DNA of 42,530 nt, from contig JBFEUI010000011.1 of NCBI GenBank assembly GCA_041547565.1, positions 1-42,530 on the forward strand, read 5' to 3'. This DNA comes from JBFEUI01 sp041547565 (GTDB lineage Bacteria; Pseudomonadota; Gammaproteobacteria; Thiohalomonadales; Thiohalomonadaceae). The notes beneath the pieces are model-generated. The model did not search any database. It had not been told where the DNA came from and saw only the letters and a program-made list of their open reading frames with translations. The position numbers and the translations under genes were made by a program. Below, piece by piece: positions 1 to 7,949 of the stretch. The first letter of the stretch is position 1. Each line of letters starts with the position of its first letter.

Positions 1-196
1 CCAGTGGGTGGTGGAGATGAAGCGCAAGCTGACCTCGGACCAGGCCGGCGACGTATCGCTGGCGACCGACCAGCTCTACAACATCGGCTTCGCCATTCAC
101 GATGACTACACCAGTGCCCGCTACCATCACGTTTCCGTTGGATATAAGCTAGGCTTCGATAATGAGGAGGCAGAGATCAATGCAACTGCCCAATAG
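1..196 (+). CDS. C-terminal end of a probable heme-binding periplasmic protein (EB_dh / cytochrome c-552-DMSO reductase-like fold), partial
   Basis: An open frame enters the window (first full codon at base 2) and stops at 194-196. The visible 64 residues include the stretches AIHDDYTSARYHHVSVGY and KLGFDNE. I recognise these from the C-terminus of the ethylbenzene dehydrogenase-like heme-binding domain often fused to or encoded with NapC/NirT-type multiheme cytochromes. It ends 11 bases before the cupredoxin gene, so it is probably the upstream member of the same transcript and a periplasmic electron carrier or heme protein. Heme-ligating residues cannot be assigned without the missing N-terminal part. 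The family call rests on memory of the motif and is moderately sure. Confidence 0.5.
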   Translation, partial: QWVVEMKRKLTSDQAGDVSLATDQLYNIGFAIHDDYTSARYHHVSVGYKLGFDNEEAEINATAQ

Positions 197-207
197 GAGG
201 ATGCATT

Positions 208-561
208 ATGAAGCTGGCACGTATAGAGAGAGTTTCTGGTAAGTGCCTTCATACAGGCGCAGGTCTTGCACTGCTGCTGGCTATCAGCAGCAGTGCGATG
301 GCCGAAACGGTTGAAGTGACGATAAAGAAGATGAAGTTCCAGCCCCAGGCGATCACGATTAAAAAAGGTGATACTGTGCGCTGGGTAAACCGGGAGTACC
401 GCCAGTACCACAGTGTCTGGTTTGAACAGGTGGGAGATCCGGAGCCGGAGTATTTCTTTCCCGACGAGAGCTACGAACGTAACTTTCCTGAGTTGGGCAC
501 CTTCCCTTACCGCTGCGGGCCCCACCCCGAGATGACCGGTACCGTGCATGTGGTGGAGTAA
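208..561 (+). CDS. Periplasmic cupredoxin (plastocyanin/pseudoazurin-like)
   Basis: A 117-residue secreted type 1 copper protein. Residues 1-32 form a signal peptide ending around SSAMA; the mature part begins ETVEVTIKKM. The copper ligands can be read directly: His68 in QYHS, then Cys103, His106 and Met109 in CGPHPEM, the usual C-x2-H-x2-M loop. ATG at 208 is preceded by AGGAGG at about 194-199. The family carries single electrons in the periplasm. Its position directly before nirC, with overlapping ends, suggests a donor to the cd1 nitrite reductase or a redox partner in heme d1 maturation. That partner role is inferred from context only; a general respiratory shuttle is equally possible. 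Confidence 0.85.
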   Translation: MKLARIERVSGKCLHTGAGLALLLAISSSAMAETVEVTIKKMKFQPQAITIKKGDTVRWVNREYRQYHSVWFEQVGDPEPEYFFPDESYERNFPELGTFPYRCGPHPEMTGTVHVVE

Positions 562-886
562 GCTGAATATGACAACTGCCCTGTTACTTGCCGTGCTGAT
601 CAACATTTCTCCTGTACAGGCTGAGGTGGATGAACAGCGTCAAAATGAGTTGCGCCACATGCTGAAGCACGATTGTGGCTCCTGTCACGGCATGAGCCTG
701 AAGGGCGGTCTGGGCCCGGCGTTGTTGCCGGAAACGCTGGCGGGAAAACCGGATGCGTACCTGATACACACCATTATGTATGGTCGTGCGCCTACCCCGA
801 TGCCACCCTGGCGTGAGATCCTGACCGAAGAAGAGATCAGTTGGCTGGTGCAGGAGCTTAGAAAGGGACCGGACCATGCACAGTAG
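548..886 (+). CDS. nirC: NirC-like c-type cytochrome (cytochrome c55x)
   Basis: A 112-residue exported monoheme cytochrome. The heme site is CGSCH (Cys43, Cys46, His47), with a likely Met ligand in the TPMPPW region near residue 77. NirC of denitrifiers is of this size, sits just before nirF, and is thought to pass electrons during heme d1 maturation or to NirS. The start is ambiguous. ATG 548 overlaps the cupredoxin stop by 14 bases and gives a signal peptide with a lysine in its n-region. ATG 569 has GGAG ten bases upstream but no positive charge before the hydrophobic core. I kept 548 because of the signal peptide. The 3' end overlaps nirF by 11 bases, so the genes are translationally coupled. 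Confidence 0.85.
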   Translation: MWWSKLNMTTALLLAVLINISPVQAEVDEQRQNELRHMLKHDCGSCHGMSLKGGLGPALLPETLAGKPDAYLIHTIMYGRAPTPMPPWREILTEEEISWLVQELRKGPDHAQ

Positions 887-2063
887 ATTGCGTTTCATAA
901 TCCTGTCACTGTTGCTGGCCGTTGCCGTGTCCGGCTGCAACAGCAGCAACGTCCAGCGTGCGACCGGTGACATGGGTGTGGTGATTGAACGGGCAATCGG
1001 GCGTGTCGCCGTTATTGAAACCACCGACAATACCAAGCTGGCCTCGGTGGAGGGCCTCGGCGATCTCTCCCATGCTTCAGTTGTCTATTCACGCGATGAG
1101 CGCTATGCCTACGTGTTCGGGCGGGATGGTGGCCTGACCAAGGTCGATATGTTGCGCTACAGGATCGACCGGCGTGTGATTCAGTCGGGCAACAGCATTG
1201 GCGGTGCCATTTCCCAGGATGGCAAGCTGATAGCGGTCTCCAATTATACACCGGGCGGGGTGAAGGTATTTGATGCGGACAGCCTTGAACTGCTGGCCGA
1301 TATTCCGGCGGTATACGATGAGAGCGGCCGTACCTCGAAGGTTGTTGGGCTGGTTGATGCCCCGGGTCAACGCTTTGTCTTCAGCCTCTATGAGGGAAAC
1401 CAGATCTGGATCCTCGATATGAGCGAGCCGGGCAGTCCGCAACTGACCAAGTTCAAGGATATTGGTCTGCAGCCCTACGATGCGCTGATTACGCCGGACG
1501 GCAGACACTACATTGCCGGTCTGTATGGTGAGGATGGGCTGGCACTGCTTGACCTGTGGCAACCGGAGCAGGGCGTGAAACGCATCCTTGCCGATTATGG
1601 TCGAGGCGGAAAAAAGATGCCCGTCTATAAAATGCCCCATCTGGAAGGCTGGGCGATGGCTGGCGGCTATGCCTTTATCCCCGGCGTGGGGCGTTACGAG
1701 GTGCTGGTTGTCGATACGGATAGCTGGCAGCAGGTGGGACGGATTGCTGTCCATGGACAGCCGGTGTTTGTCATGTCGCGGCCGGACGGCCGCCAGATAT
1801 GGGTCAATTTCGCCTTCCCGCGCAACGACACTTTGCAGGTCATCGATGTTGCCGAACTGTCCCTGCTAAAGACGCTGAAACCGGGTAAGGCGGTGCTGCA
1901 CATGGAGTTTACCCCCAGAGGTGAACGCGTCTGGGTATCGGTGCGCGACGAGGACAAGGTCAAGATTTTCGATACGCGTGATTTTAGTACAGTCGCGGAA
2001 ATGGAAGCCGATAAACCGAGCGGTATCTTCTTTACTTCACGTGCTCACCAGATTGGCTTATAG
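876..2063 (+). CDS. nirF: NirF, heme d1 biosynthesis lipoprotein with d1-type beta-propeller
   Basis: A 395-residue protein resembling the eight-bladed d1 domain of cd1 nitrite reductase but with no cytochrome c domain, as expected for NirF. Residues 1-21 are a lipoprotein signal with lipobox VSGC, so it should be anchored in a membrane facing the periplasm. Propeller-style strands recur, for example RVAVIETTD, YAYVFGRDG, LIAVSNYTPG, VWVSVRDED. NirF acts late in heme d1 synthesis after export of the precursor and is reported to interact with NirS and NirN. ATG at 876 lies inside the end of nirC. Stop is 11 bases before the nirDL fusion. Confidence 0.93.
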   Translation: MHSRLRFIILSLLLAVAVSGCNSSNVQRATGDMGVVIERAIGRVAVIETTDNTKLASVEGLGDLSHASVVYSRDERYAYVFGRDGGLTKVDMLRYRIDRRVIQSGNSIGGAISQDGKLIAVSNYTPGGVKVFDADSLELLADIPAVYDESGRTSKVVGLVDAPGQRFVFSLYEGNQIWILDMSEPGSPQLTKFKDIGLQPYDALITPDGRHYIAGLYGEDGLALLDLWQPEQGVKRILADYGRGGKKMPVYKMPHLEGWAMAGGYAFIPGVGRYEVLVVDTDSWQQVGRIAVHGQPVFVMSRPDGRQIWVNFAFPRNDTLQVIDVAELSLLKTLKPGKAVLHMEFTPRGERVWVSVRDEDKVKIFDTRDFSTVAEMEADKPSGIFFTSRAHQIGL

Positions 2064-2074
2064 GGGAACAGGTC

Positions 2075-3217
2075 ATGGCGTGTCAGGCAAACAGGGTAAT
2101 CGATGATGCGGCGGCCTCTCCGGCTGCAGAGAACCTCAACACGCTTGAGAAGCGGCTGTTGAATGATTTTCAGCACAACTTTCCTCTGACGCCGAGGCCC
2201 TATGCGAGTATCGCCGAGGCTCTGGGCACCTCTGAGTCCGATGTGATGACAACGTTGCGTGGATTCCAGCAACAGGGCCTTGTGACACGCGTTGGGCCGG
2301 TGTTTCGCCCCAATCGCGTGGGGCGCAGTACACTCGCTGCAATGGCTGTCCCGGAGGGGCGCCTTGAAAAGGTTGCTGAACTGGTGAACGGGTATGATGA
2401 GGTGAATCACAACTACGAGCGTGAACACCGCTTTAATCTCTGGTTTGTCGCAACAGCGGCGGATCAGCAACAACTCGACGCCACCCTTGCAGATATAGAA
2501 CGACGTTCCGGTATTGAGGTGATGTCATTGCCGATGCTTGAGCCCTACCACCTTGACCTGGGTTTCTCCATCGACTGGTCAAAAGGGACAACGGACCGCG
2601 GTACAGGTAAAAAGCGTGCCTCTGAGAATTTTTCAAATACACACCGAACTGCTGACCGGCTTCCGCGGGAAAGAATACACAGAGACGAAACCGATGAGCG
2701 GCTTATTGCCGCGATTCAGCAGGGTCTGCCGCTTACAAGCCGCCCCTATGTCGAGATTGCGCAACGCACAGGGATGGTCGAGTCAGAGGTGATACAGTGC
2801 ATTGACGGTTGGCTTGCAGACGGCACGATTAGCAGGATGGGGGTAGTAGTACGGCATCGGGAACTGGGTTACCGCGCCAATGCAATGGTGGTTTGGGATG
2901 TGCCGGATGAGTTTGTCGCACAACTGGGGCGCTGCTTCAGCGAGTTTGATTTTGTCACATTGTGTTATCGGCGGCCGCGGCGTTTGCCGCAATGGCGTTA
3001 CAACCTGTTTTGCATGATCCATGGCCAGAGCAGGGACGCCGTGCTCGAGCGGGTTGAGCAGCTTGTCCGGCAGTGCGGCGATGCACCGATAGCTCACCAG
3101 GTGCTGTTCAGCAGGCGGCGTTTCAAGCAGCGTGGTGCGCGTTATCATAGCGATAAGGGTTGTACTGCAAATCACAGACACACGCCGCTGAACGCTGCGC
3201 GACACTCCTCCCTCTGA
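2075..3217 (+). CDS. nirDL: NirD-NirL fusion, siroheme decarboxylase subunits of heme d1 synthesis
   Basis: A 380-residue cytoplasmic protein made of two Lrp/AsnC-like halves. Residues about 20-165 match NirD (winged-helix start LEKRLLNDFQHNFPLTPRPY, later EREHRFNLWF). Residues about 205-365 match NirL (DERLIAAIQQGLPLTSRPY, later YRRPRRLPQWRYNLFCM). A charged linker joins them at about 170-204. NirD, NirL, NirG and NirH together remove acetate side chains of siroheme to make didecarboxysiroheme. Some denitrifiers have this fusion while Pseudomonas has separate genes. The C-terminus has about 20 extra residues (RYHSDKG onward) of no family resemblance. nirG begins one base after the stop. Confidence 0.92.
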   Translation: MACQANRVIDDAAASPAAENLNTLEKRLLNDFQHNFPLTPRPYASIAEALGTSESDVMTTLRGFQQQGLVTRVGPVFRPNRVGRSTLAAMAVPEGRLEKVAELVNGYDEVNHNYEREHRFNLWFVATAADQQQLDATLADIERRSGIEVMSLPMLEPYHLDLGFSIDWSKGTTDRGTGKKRASENFSNTHRTADRLPRERIHRDETDERLIAAIQQGLPLTSRPYVEIAQRTGMVESEVIQCIDGWLADGTISRMGVVVRHRELGYRANAMVVWDVPDEFVAQLGRCFSEFDFVTLCYRRPRRLPQWRYNLFCMIHGQSRDAVLERVEQLVRQCGDAPIAHQVLFSRRRFKQRGARYHSDKGCTANHRHTPLNAARHSSL

Positions 3218-3218
3218 T

Positions 3219-3662
3219 ATGGACGAGATCGATCGCACCATTATCAATTCACTCCAGGGTGGCTTCCCAATCAGCGAGAATCCTTTCGCAGAGGTTGCCG
3301 ATAGAATCGGTATCAACGAAGCTGAGCTGATAAAACGTATTGAATGCATGCGCGAAGATGGCCGTATCAGCCGCTTCGGTCCCATGTATCACGCCGAACG
3401 TATGGGCGGTGGTTTGACGCTTGCAGCGATGTCAATTCCCGACGATGAGTTTGAACAGGTGGCGGCATGTGTGAACGCCTTCCCGGAGGTGGCGCACAAC
3501 TACGCACGCACCCATCGACTGAATATGTGGTTTGTGCTTGCCACGGAAACTCAGGAGCGTATCGCAGAGGTCATTGAGGAGATAGAACGGCAGACCGGCT
3601 ACCCTGTATATAACATGCCAAAACAAGAAGAATTTTTTATTGGGCTGCATTTCAAAGTGTGA
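3219..3662 (+). CDS. nirG: NirG, siroheme decarboxylase subunit
   Basis: A 147-residue Lrp/AsnC-like protein, the same length as Pseudomonas NirG. It starts MDEIDRTIINSLQGGFPI (winged helix) and carries the family pattern HNYARTHRLNMWFVLATE in its C-terminal half, like the NirD half of the preceding gene. The histidines in this region belong to the substrate site of the decarboxylase in known homologues. It should form a heteromer with the NirDL fusion and NirH, acting on siroheme in the cytoplasm. The gap of 80 bases after its stop is the largest inside the nir operon. Confidence 0.9.
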   Translation: MDEIDRTIINSLQGGFPISENPFAEVADRIGINEAELIKRIECMREDGRISRFGPMYHAERMGGGLTLAAMSIPDDEFEQVAACVNAFPEVAHNYARTHRLNMWFVLATETQERIAEVIEEIERQTGYPVYNMPKQEEFFIGLHFKV

Positions 3663-3742
3663 TTATTGTGTCATTATTACAAGGAGCGTGCTTAGGGAAT
3701 AGGCTTATTTTTATCTAGGGGGTACTTAAGGGTGAAGCAGCC

Positions 3743-4513
3743 ATGTTGAAACGACTCTTCGTGATCGTACTATTGTTTGCCGTAAATTCAGCCGCAATGG
3801 CTGAGATAACCACCCTCGCTTCGGCCATCAACAAGGCGGGCCGCCAGCGCATGTTGACGCAACGCATGGTGAAGGCCTATTGCATGATCGGCCTGGATGT
3901 GCAGCTGGAGCAATCCTGGCAACAACTCTCCGATGCGATTGCGCTTTTTGAACTGCAGTTGCGCGAATTGAGGCAATTCGCACCCAATGAAAAAATCAAG
4001 CGTGGTCTGATTCGTGTCGAAGAGTTGTGGGTGCCGTTCAAAAAGACCCTGCGAGAGCCGAACAGCCGCGCCAATGCCGCAAAACTGCTGGAAACCAACG
4101 ATGAACTGCTGGCTGCAGCGCACAAGGTGGTGTTGATGTTGCAGGATGAATCCGGTACCTCGTTCGGGCGCCTGGTCAATATCTCCGGCCGTCAGCGCAT
4201 GCTCTCACAGCGCCTGGCAAAGTTTTACATGTTGCGTGCCTGGGGCTTCGACGGTGCGCAGATCCGCGAAGAGTCGGAACGTGCCAAGAATGAGTTCAAG
4301 GGTGCCCTGCAGGAGCTGATTTCTGCACCGGAAAATAACATGATGATTAAGGCAGCGCTTAAAGATGCCAAAAAACAGTGGGATTTGTATGAGCACGGGC
4401 TGGAGCGAAACTCGGAGGAACTCGTGCCGTTGATTGTCGCTTTTACAAGTGAGAAAGTACTGGTACGCATGAATGAAATTACCGGTATGTACGAAAGTCT
4501 TTCCGCACGATAG
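3743..4513 (+). CDS. Periplasmic PilJ-type sensory-domain protein embedded in the heme d1 operon
   Basis: A 256-residue exported protein with a signal peptide at 1-20 (cut near AMA) and no later membrane segment, so it is a free periplasmic protein. It holds two copies of the signature of PilJ / type IV pili methyl-accepting sensor domains: INKAGRQRMLTQRM at 29-42 and NISGRQRMLSQRL at 146-158. The same fold with a related conserved helix (the P-box) senses nitrate and nitrite in NarX and NarQ. Here there is no kinase, HAMP or methyl-accepting part. It lies between nirG and nirH, 12 bases before nirH, in the same direction. A ligand-binding role (nitrate, nitrite or a heme intermediate) is inference. 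The AT-rich 80 bases upstream could hold an internal promoter. Confidence 0.8.
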   Translation: MLKRLFVIVLLFAVNSAAMAEITTLASAINKAGRQRMLTQRMVKAYCMIGLDVQLEQSWQQLSDAIALFELQLRELRQFAPNEKIKRGLIRVEELWVPFKKTLREPNSRANAAKLLETNDELLAAAHKVVLMLQDESGTSFGRLVNISGRQRMLSQRLAKFYMLRAWGFDGAQIREESERAKNEFKGALQELISAPENNMMIKAALKDAKKQWDLYEHGLERNSEELVPLIVAFTSEKVLVRMNEITGMYESLSAR

Positions 4514-4525
4514 GATGGGGAATCT

Positions 4526-5044
4526 ATGACACAAGCGGCTATTCACGACAGCTCGGCCCCCGATGTTGCCAAGATGGACGAACTTGACAGGGCGATTGTC
4601 AGAGCGACACAGTCGGGACTGCCGTTGACACCGCAACCCTATGTGGCGGTGGCCGAGCAGGTGGGGGCAGCGGCGCAAGATGTGATGGCACGTATGCAGG
4701 CAATGCTCGATAGTGGAGTGATACGTCGTATTGGCGTGGTACCCAACCATTATGCGCTTGGATTCAAGGCAAACGGCATGACAGTCTGGAATGTTCCCGA
4801 TGAGGCGATCCGTGAACTGGGCCAGCGCATCGGTGAGTTTGACTTTGTCAGTCACTGCTATCGGCGCCCCCGCCATCTTCCCGACTGGCCCTATAACCTT
4901 TTTGCCATGGTGCACGGGCGTGATCGCGATGAGGTGAATGCCAAGGTGGAGCAGATTGCTGAGTACCTGGGCGAGAACGATCGTGGCCATGAGATCCTCT
5001 ACAGCTCAAAGATACTGAAAAAAACAGGATTACGGATCGGCTAA
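4526..5044 (+). CDS. nirH: NirH, siroheme decarboxylase subunit
   Basis: A 172-residue Lrp/AsnC-like protein, the normal length for NirH. The winged-helix part begins MDELDRAIVRATQSGLPL at residue 17, and the C-terminal half has the NirL/NirH-type pattern HCYRRPRHLPDWPYNLFAMV. It closely resembles the NirL half of the fusion. It should pair with NirG and NirDL in decarboxylating siroheme. ATG 4526 follows GGATGGGGA at suitable distance. Five bases separate its stop from nirJ. Confidence 0.92.
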   Translation: MTQAAIHDSSAPDVAKMDELDRAIVRATQSGLPLTPQPYVAVAEQVGAAAQDVMARMQAMLDSGVIRRIGVVPNHYALGFKANGMTVWNVPDEAIRELGQRIGEFDFVSHCYRRPRHLPDWPYNLFAMVHGRDRDEVNAKVEQIAEYLGENDRGHEILYSSKILKKTGLRIG

Positions 5045-5049
5045 TTATT

Positions 5050-6237
5050 ATGTTTAGACTCAACCGCTATATGAAGGCCATTGTCGAAGCCGCGGAGCAT
5101 GGTGCGCCGAGCAAATTGCCCCCTCCGGCCAAACCTACCGGACCGGTCGTCATCTGGAATCTGGTACGTCGCTGCAATCTGACCTGCAAGCACTGTTATT
5201 CGATCTCCGCCGACAAGGATTTCCCCGGTGAACTGGCAACCGAGGAGGTCTTTGGCACGATGGATGACCTGAAGGCCTTCGGTGTCCCGGTGTTAATACT
5301 CTCGGGAGGGGAGCCGCTGCTGCGGCCCGATATCTTCGATATTGCAAAACGCGCCAAGGCAATGGGTTTTTATACCAGCCTGTCGACAAACGGCACGCTC
5401 ATTGGGCCGGATAATATCGAGGCGATTGCCGAGGTTGAATTCGATTACGTGGGCATCAGCATCGATGGCATGCGTGAGACACATGATGTATTTCGTCGCA
5501 AACAGGGTTCCTTCGACGAGGCCCTGAATGGCATTCGCCAGTGCCGTGAGCACGGTATCAAGGTCGGCTTGCGTTTCACCCTGACGCGCGATAACGCGGC
5601 GGACCTGCCCCCGCTGTTACAGTTGATGGATGAGGAGGGTATCGACAAGTTTTATCTCTCTCACCTGAATTACGCGGGCCGCGGAAATAAAAACCGCAAG
5701 GATGACGCCCATCACCAGATGACCCGAACCGCCATGGACCTGCTGTTCGAAACCTGTCTGGAGGATGTCAGACAGGGCAAGGCACGTGACTTTGTCACCG
5801 GTAACAACGATGCGGACGGGGTGTATCTGTTGAGCTGGGCTGCGAGGCACTATCCGGAGCAGTACGGTTATTTGAAGACCCTGCTGGAGCGCTGGGGCGG
5901 AAATGCCACCGGGGTGAACGTCGCGAATATCGACAATCTCGGACAGGTTCACCCGGATACCATGTGGTGGAACTACGGTCTGGGCAATGTACGTGAGCGC
6001 CTGTTCTCGGAGATATGGGAAGATACTTCCGATCCGCTTATGGCCGGGCTAAAGCAGCACCCACGACCGGTGACTGGGCGTTGCGCTGCCTGCCGTCATC
6101 TGGCTATCTGCAACGGCAATACACGGGTGCGCGCCTACCAAATGACAGGCGATTTTTGGGCCGAGGATCCCGGTTGCTATCTGACCGATGATGAGATCGG
6201 GATTGGGGCTGTTCCAGAGGTCGGCGTACAATCATAA
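5050..6237 (+). CDS. nirJ: NirJ, radical SAM enzyme of heme d1 synthesis
   Basis: A 395-residue radical SAM protein. The SAM-cluster motif CNLTCKHC (Cys42, Cys46, Cys49) is intact and is followed by the ILSGGEPLLR glycine-rich SAM contact. A C-terminal cysteine set (CAACRHLAIC, then DPGCYL) is typical of the auxiliary-cluster (SPASM-like) region. NirJ converts didecarboxysiroheme by replacing propionates with oxo groups, giving pre-heme d1 in the cytoplasm. Length, N-terminal FRLNRYMKAI and operon position agree with NirJ rather than the related Ahb or PqqE enzymes. The next gene begins 23 bases downstream. Confidence 0.95.
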   Translation: MFRLNRYMKAIVEAAEHGAPSKLPPPAKPTGPVVIWNLVRRCNLTCKHCYSISADKDFPGELATEEVFGTMDDLKAFGVPVLILSGGEPLLRPDIFDIAKRAKAMGFYTSLSTNGTLIGPDNIEAIAEVEFDYVGISIDGMRETHDVFRRKQGSFDEALNGIRQCREHGIKVGLRFTLTRDNAADLPPLLQLMDEEGIDKFYLSHLNYAGRGNKNRKDDAHHQMTRTAMDLLFETCLEDVRQGKARDFVTGNNDADGVYLLSWAARHYPEQYGYLKTLLERWGGNATGVNVANIDNLGQVHPDTMWWNYGLGNVRERLFSEIWEDTSDPLMAGLKQHPRPVTGRCAACRHLAICNGNTRVRAYQMTGDFWAEDPGCYLTDDEIGIGAVPEVGVQS

Positions 6238-6260
6238 TTTGATCGGGATATGTACCACAC

Positions 6261-7826
6261 ATGAATTCTTTATCGGTCGTCCGCAAGGTCACCCTTGCCG
6301 GACTTTTTATCCTCAGCACACTTGGTGCCGTTGAGGCTGCGGAACAGACGCAGCTGCTCTATCAGAAACACTGTGCTGAGTGTCATGGCAAAGACCGACT
6401 CGGTATCATGGGCCCGGCACTGCTGCCGGAAAACCTCAAGCGGTTGCGCAAAAAATCAGCAATCAAGGTAATTGCCTCTGGACGAGCCGCGACCCAGATG
6501 CAGGGCTTTTCCGACAGGCTCAGCAGGGCACAGATCGAATCGCTGGTGGACTACATCTATACCCCTTTGGCCGAGGTTCCCAAGTGGGACATGGCCGCCA
6601 TGAAACAGAGCCATGTGATTCACAACAAACTGGATGAACTGAGCGACAAACCGGTGTTCGAGGCGGACATGCTCAACCTGTTTGTGGTGGTCGAACTGGG
6701 TGATCATCACTTCACCCTGCTCGATGGTGACAAGTTCGAACCGATTGGCCGTTTTCCCACCCGCTTTGCACTGCATGGCGGCCCCAAGTACTCACCCAAT
6801 GGCCGTTTTGTCTACTTTGCCTCCCGTGACGGCTGGATCTCCAAGTTCGATATCTACAATCTGAAACTGGTGGCCGAGATCCGTGCCGGTATCAATACGC
6901 GCAATATTGCTGTTTCGGCGGACGGGCGCTACGTAATGGTGGCCAACTACCTGCCGCACACCCTGGTGCTGCTGGATGCCGAGGACCTTAAGCCGATTAA
7001 GCGCTTTGAGGTGAAAGATGCCAGCGGCAACAGCTCGCGCGTCAGTGCGGTGTACACCGCCAAACCGCGGGAGAGCTTTGTTGCGGCGTTGAAGGATGTT
7101 CCCGAGGTGTGGGAGATTAGCTATGCCGATGACCCGCCACCTGGCTTTTCCGGCTGGGAGCACAGCTACCATGAGAAGGCGGGTGATCTTGTCAAATCCA
7201 ACCCCTTCCCGTTACGGCGCAATTTTATTGATACCCATCTGGATGATTTTTTCTTCAGCCAGGACTACAGTCTGCTGTTTGGCGCCTCGCGTGACGGTGA
7301 GGGGTTGGTGCTGTCGCTGGATGCGAAAAGGGTGATTGGCGAACTGGATATTTCGGGTATGCCGCACCTGGGATCCGGTATCACCTGGAACTATCAGGGG
7401 CGCCCGGTAATGGCAACGCCCGATCTGAAGCAGGGGCTGGTCAGCATTATCGATCTGGAAAGCTGGAAGACGATCAAGCGCATCAAGACACTGGGGCCGG
7501 GGTTTTTCATGCGCAGCCACGAGAACAGCCCCTATGCCTGGGTTGACGTATTCTTCGGTCCCAACCGCGAGGCGGTGCATGTGATCGACAAACAGACACT
7601 GGAGATCGTCAAGACACTGCGTCCCGCGCCAGGCAAAACGGCAGCCCATGTCGAGTTTACCCGTGATGGCAGGTATGCCCTGCTTAGTATCTGGGACGAG
7701 GATGGCGCACTGGTTGTCTACGATGCAAAATCGCTGCAAGAGGTGAAGCGGTTGCCTATGAGAAAGCCCTCGGGCAAGTACAACGTCTGGAACAAGACTC
7801 GCCTCTCTTCAGGCACCAGTCATTAG
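6261..7826 (+). CDS. nirN: NirN, cytochrome c / d1-propeller dihydro-heme d1 dehydrogenase
   Basis: A 521-residue exported protein: signal peptide 1-26, c-type heme domain with CAECH (38-42), then a d1-type propeller from about 130. NirN oxidises the last heme d1 precursor and interacts with NirF and NirS. It is distinguished from NirS by its active site. The PHLGSG region (His369 here) matches the first catalytic His of NirS. The segment ATPDLKQG has Asp388 where NirS, as I recall it, has the second catalytic His in ATSHMGD. That argues against nitrite reductase activity. Position after nirJ supports NirN, although nirE, which precedes nirN in Pseudomonas, is missing. Confidence 0.88.
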   Translation: MNSLSVVRKVTLAGLFILSTLGAVEAAEQTQLLYQKHCAECHGKDRLGIMGPALLPENLKRLRKKSAIKVIASGRAATQMQGFSDRLSRAQIESLVDYIYTPLAEVPKWDMAAMKQSHVIHNKLDELSDKPVFEADMLNLFVVVELGDHHFTLLDGDKFEPIGRFPTRFALHGGPKYSPNGRFVYFASRDGWISKFDIYNLKLVAEIRAGINTRNIAVSADGRYVMVANYLPHTLVLLDAEDLKPIKRFEVKDASGNSSRVSAVYTAKPRESFVAALKDVPEVWEISYADDPPPGFSGWEHSYHEKAGDLVKSNPFPLRRNFIDTHLDDFFFSQDYSLLFGASRDGEGLVLSLDAKRVIGELDISGMPHLGSGITWNYQGRPVMATPDLKQGLVSIIDLESWKTIKRIKTLGPGFFMRSHENSPYAWVDVFFGPNREAVHVIDKQTLEIVKTLRPAPGKTAAHVEFTRDGRYALLSIWDEDGALVVYDAKSLQEVKRLPMRKPSGKYNVWNKTRLSSGTSH

Positions 7827-7895
7827 TCATTAGCCGTCACTGCGGTGTCGGCCTGTCCATCCGTGAGTGAATCGAGCAGGGAGCAGTTGTACCTG

Positions 7896-7923
7896 AAAAA
7901 AATAGCCCGCCACCGGGGCGGGC
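7896..7923 (-). terminator. Intrinsic terminator of the FNR gene
   Basis: A seven-pair stem GCCCGCC / GGCGGGC with a five-base loop (7905-7923) is followed on the minus strand by TAT and a run of T residues (7896-7902). It lies 27 bases past the FNR stop codon. On the plus strand the stem is not followed by a T run, so it should not by itself end the nir transcript. Confidence 0.8.
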
Positions 7924-7949
7924 ATAATCCGGCTTGCGGGAAGAGCCTG

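Noticed and set aside
127..606. 159-codon minus-strand frame across the cupredoxin gene
   Set aside because: It overlaps two genes with clear families and has no recognisable domain or ribosome site; a shadow frame.
6239..6252. TTGAT-CGGG-ATATG between nirJ and nirN as an FNR site
   Set aside because: Only the first half matches; it lies in a 23-base gap inside a tight operon.
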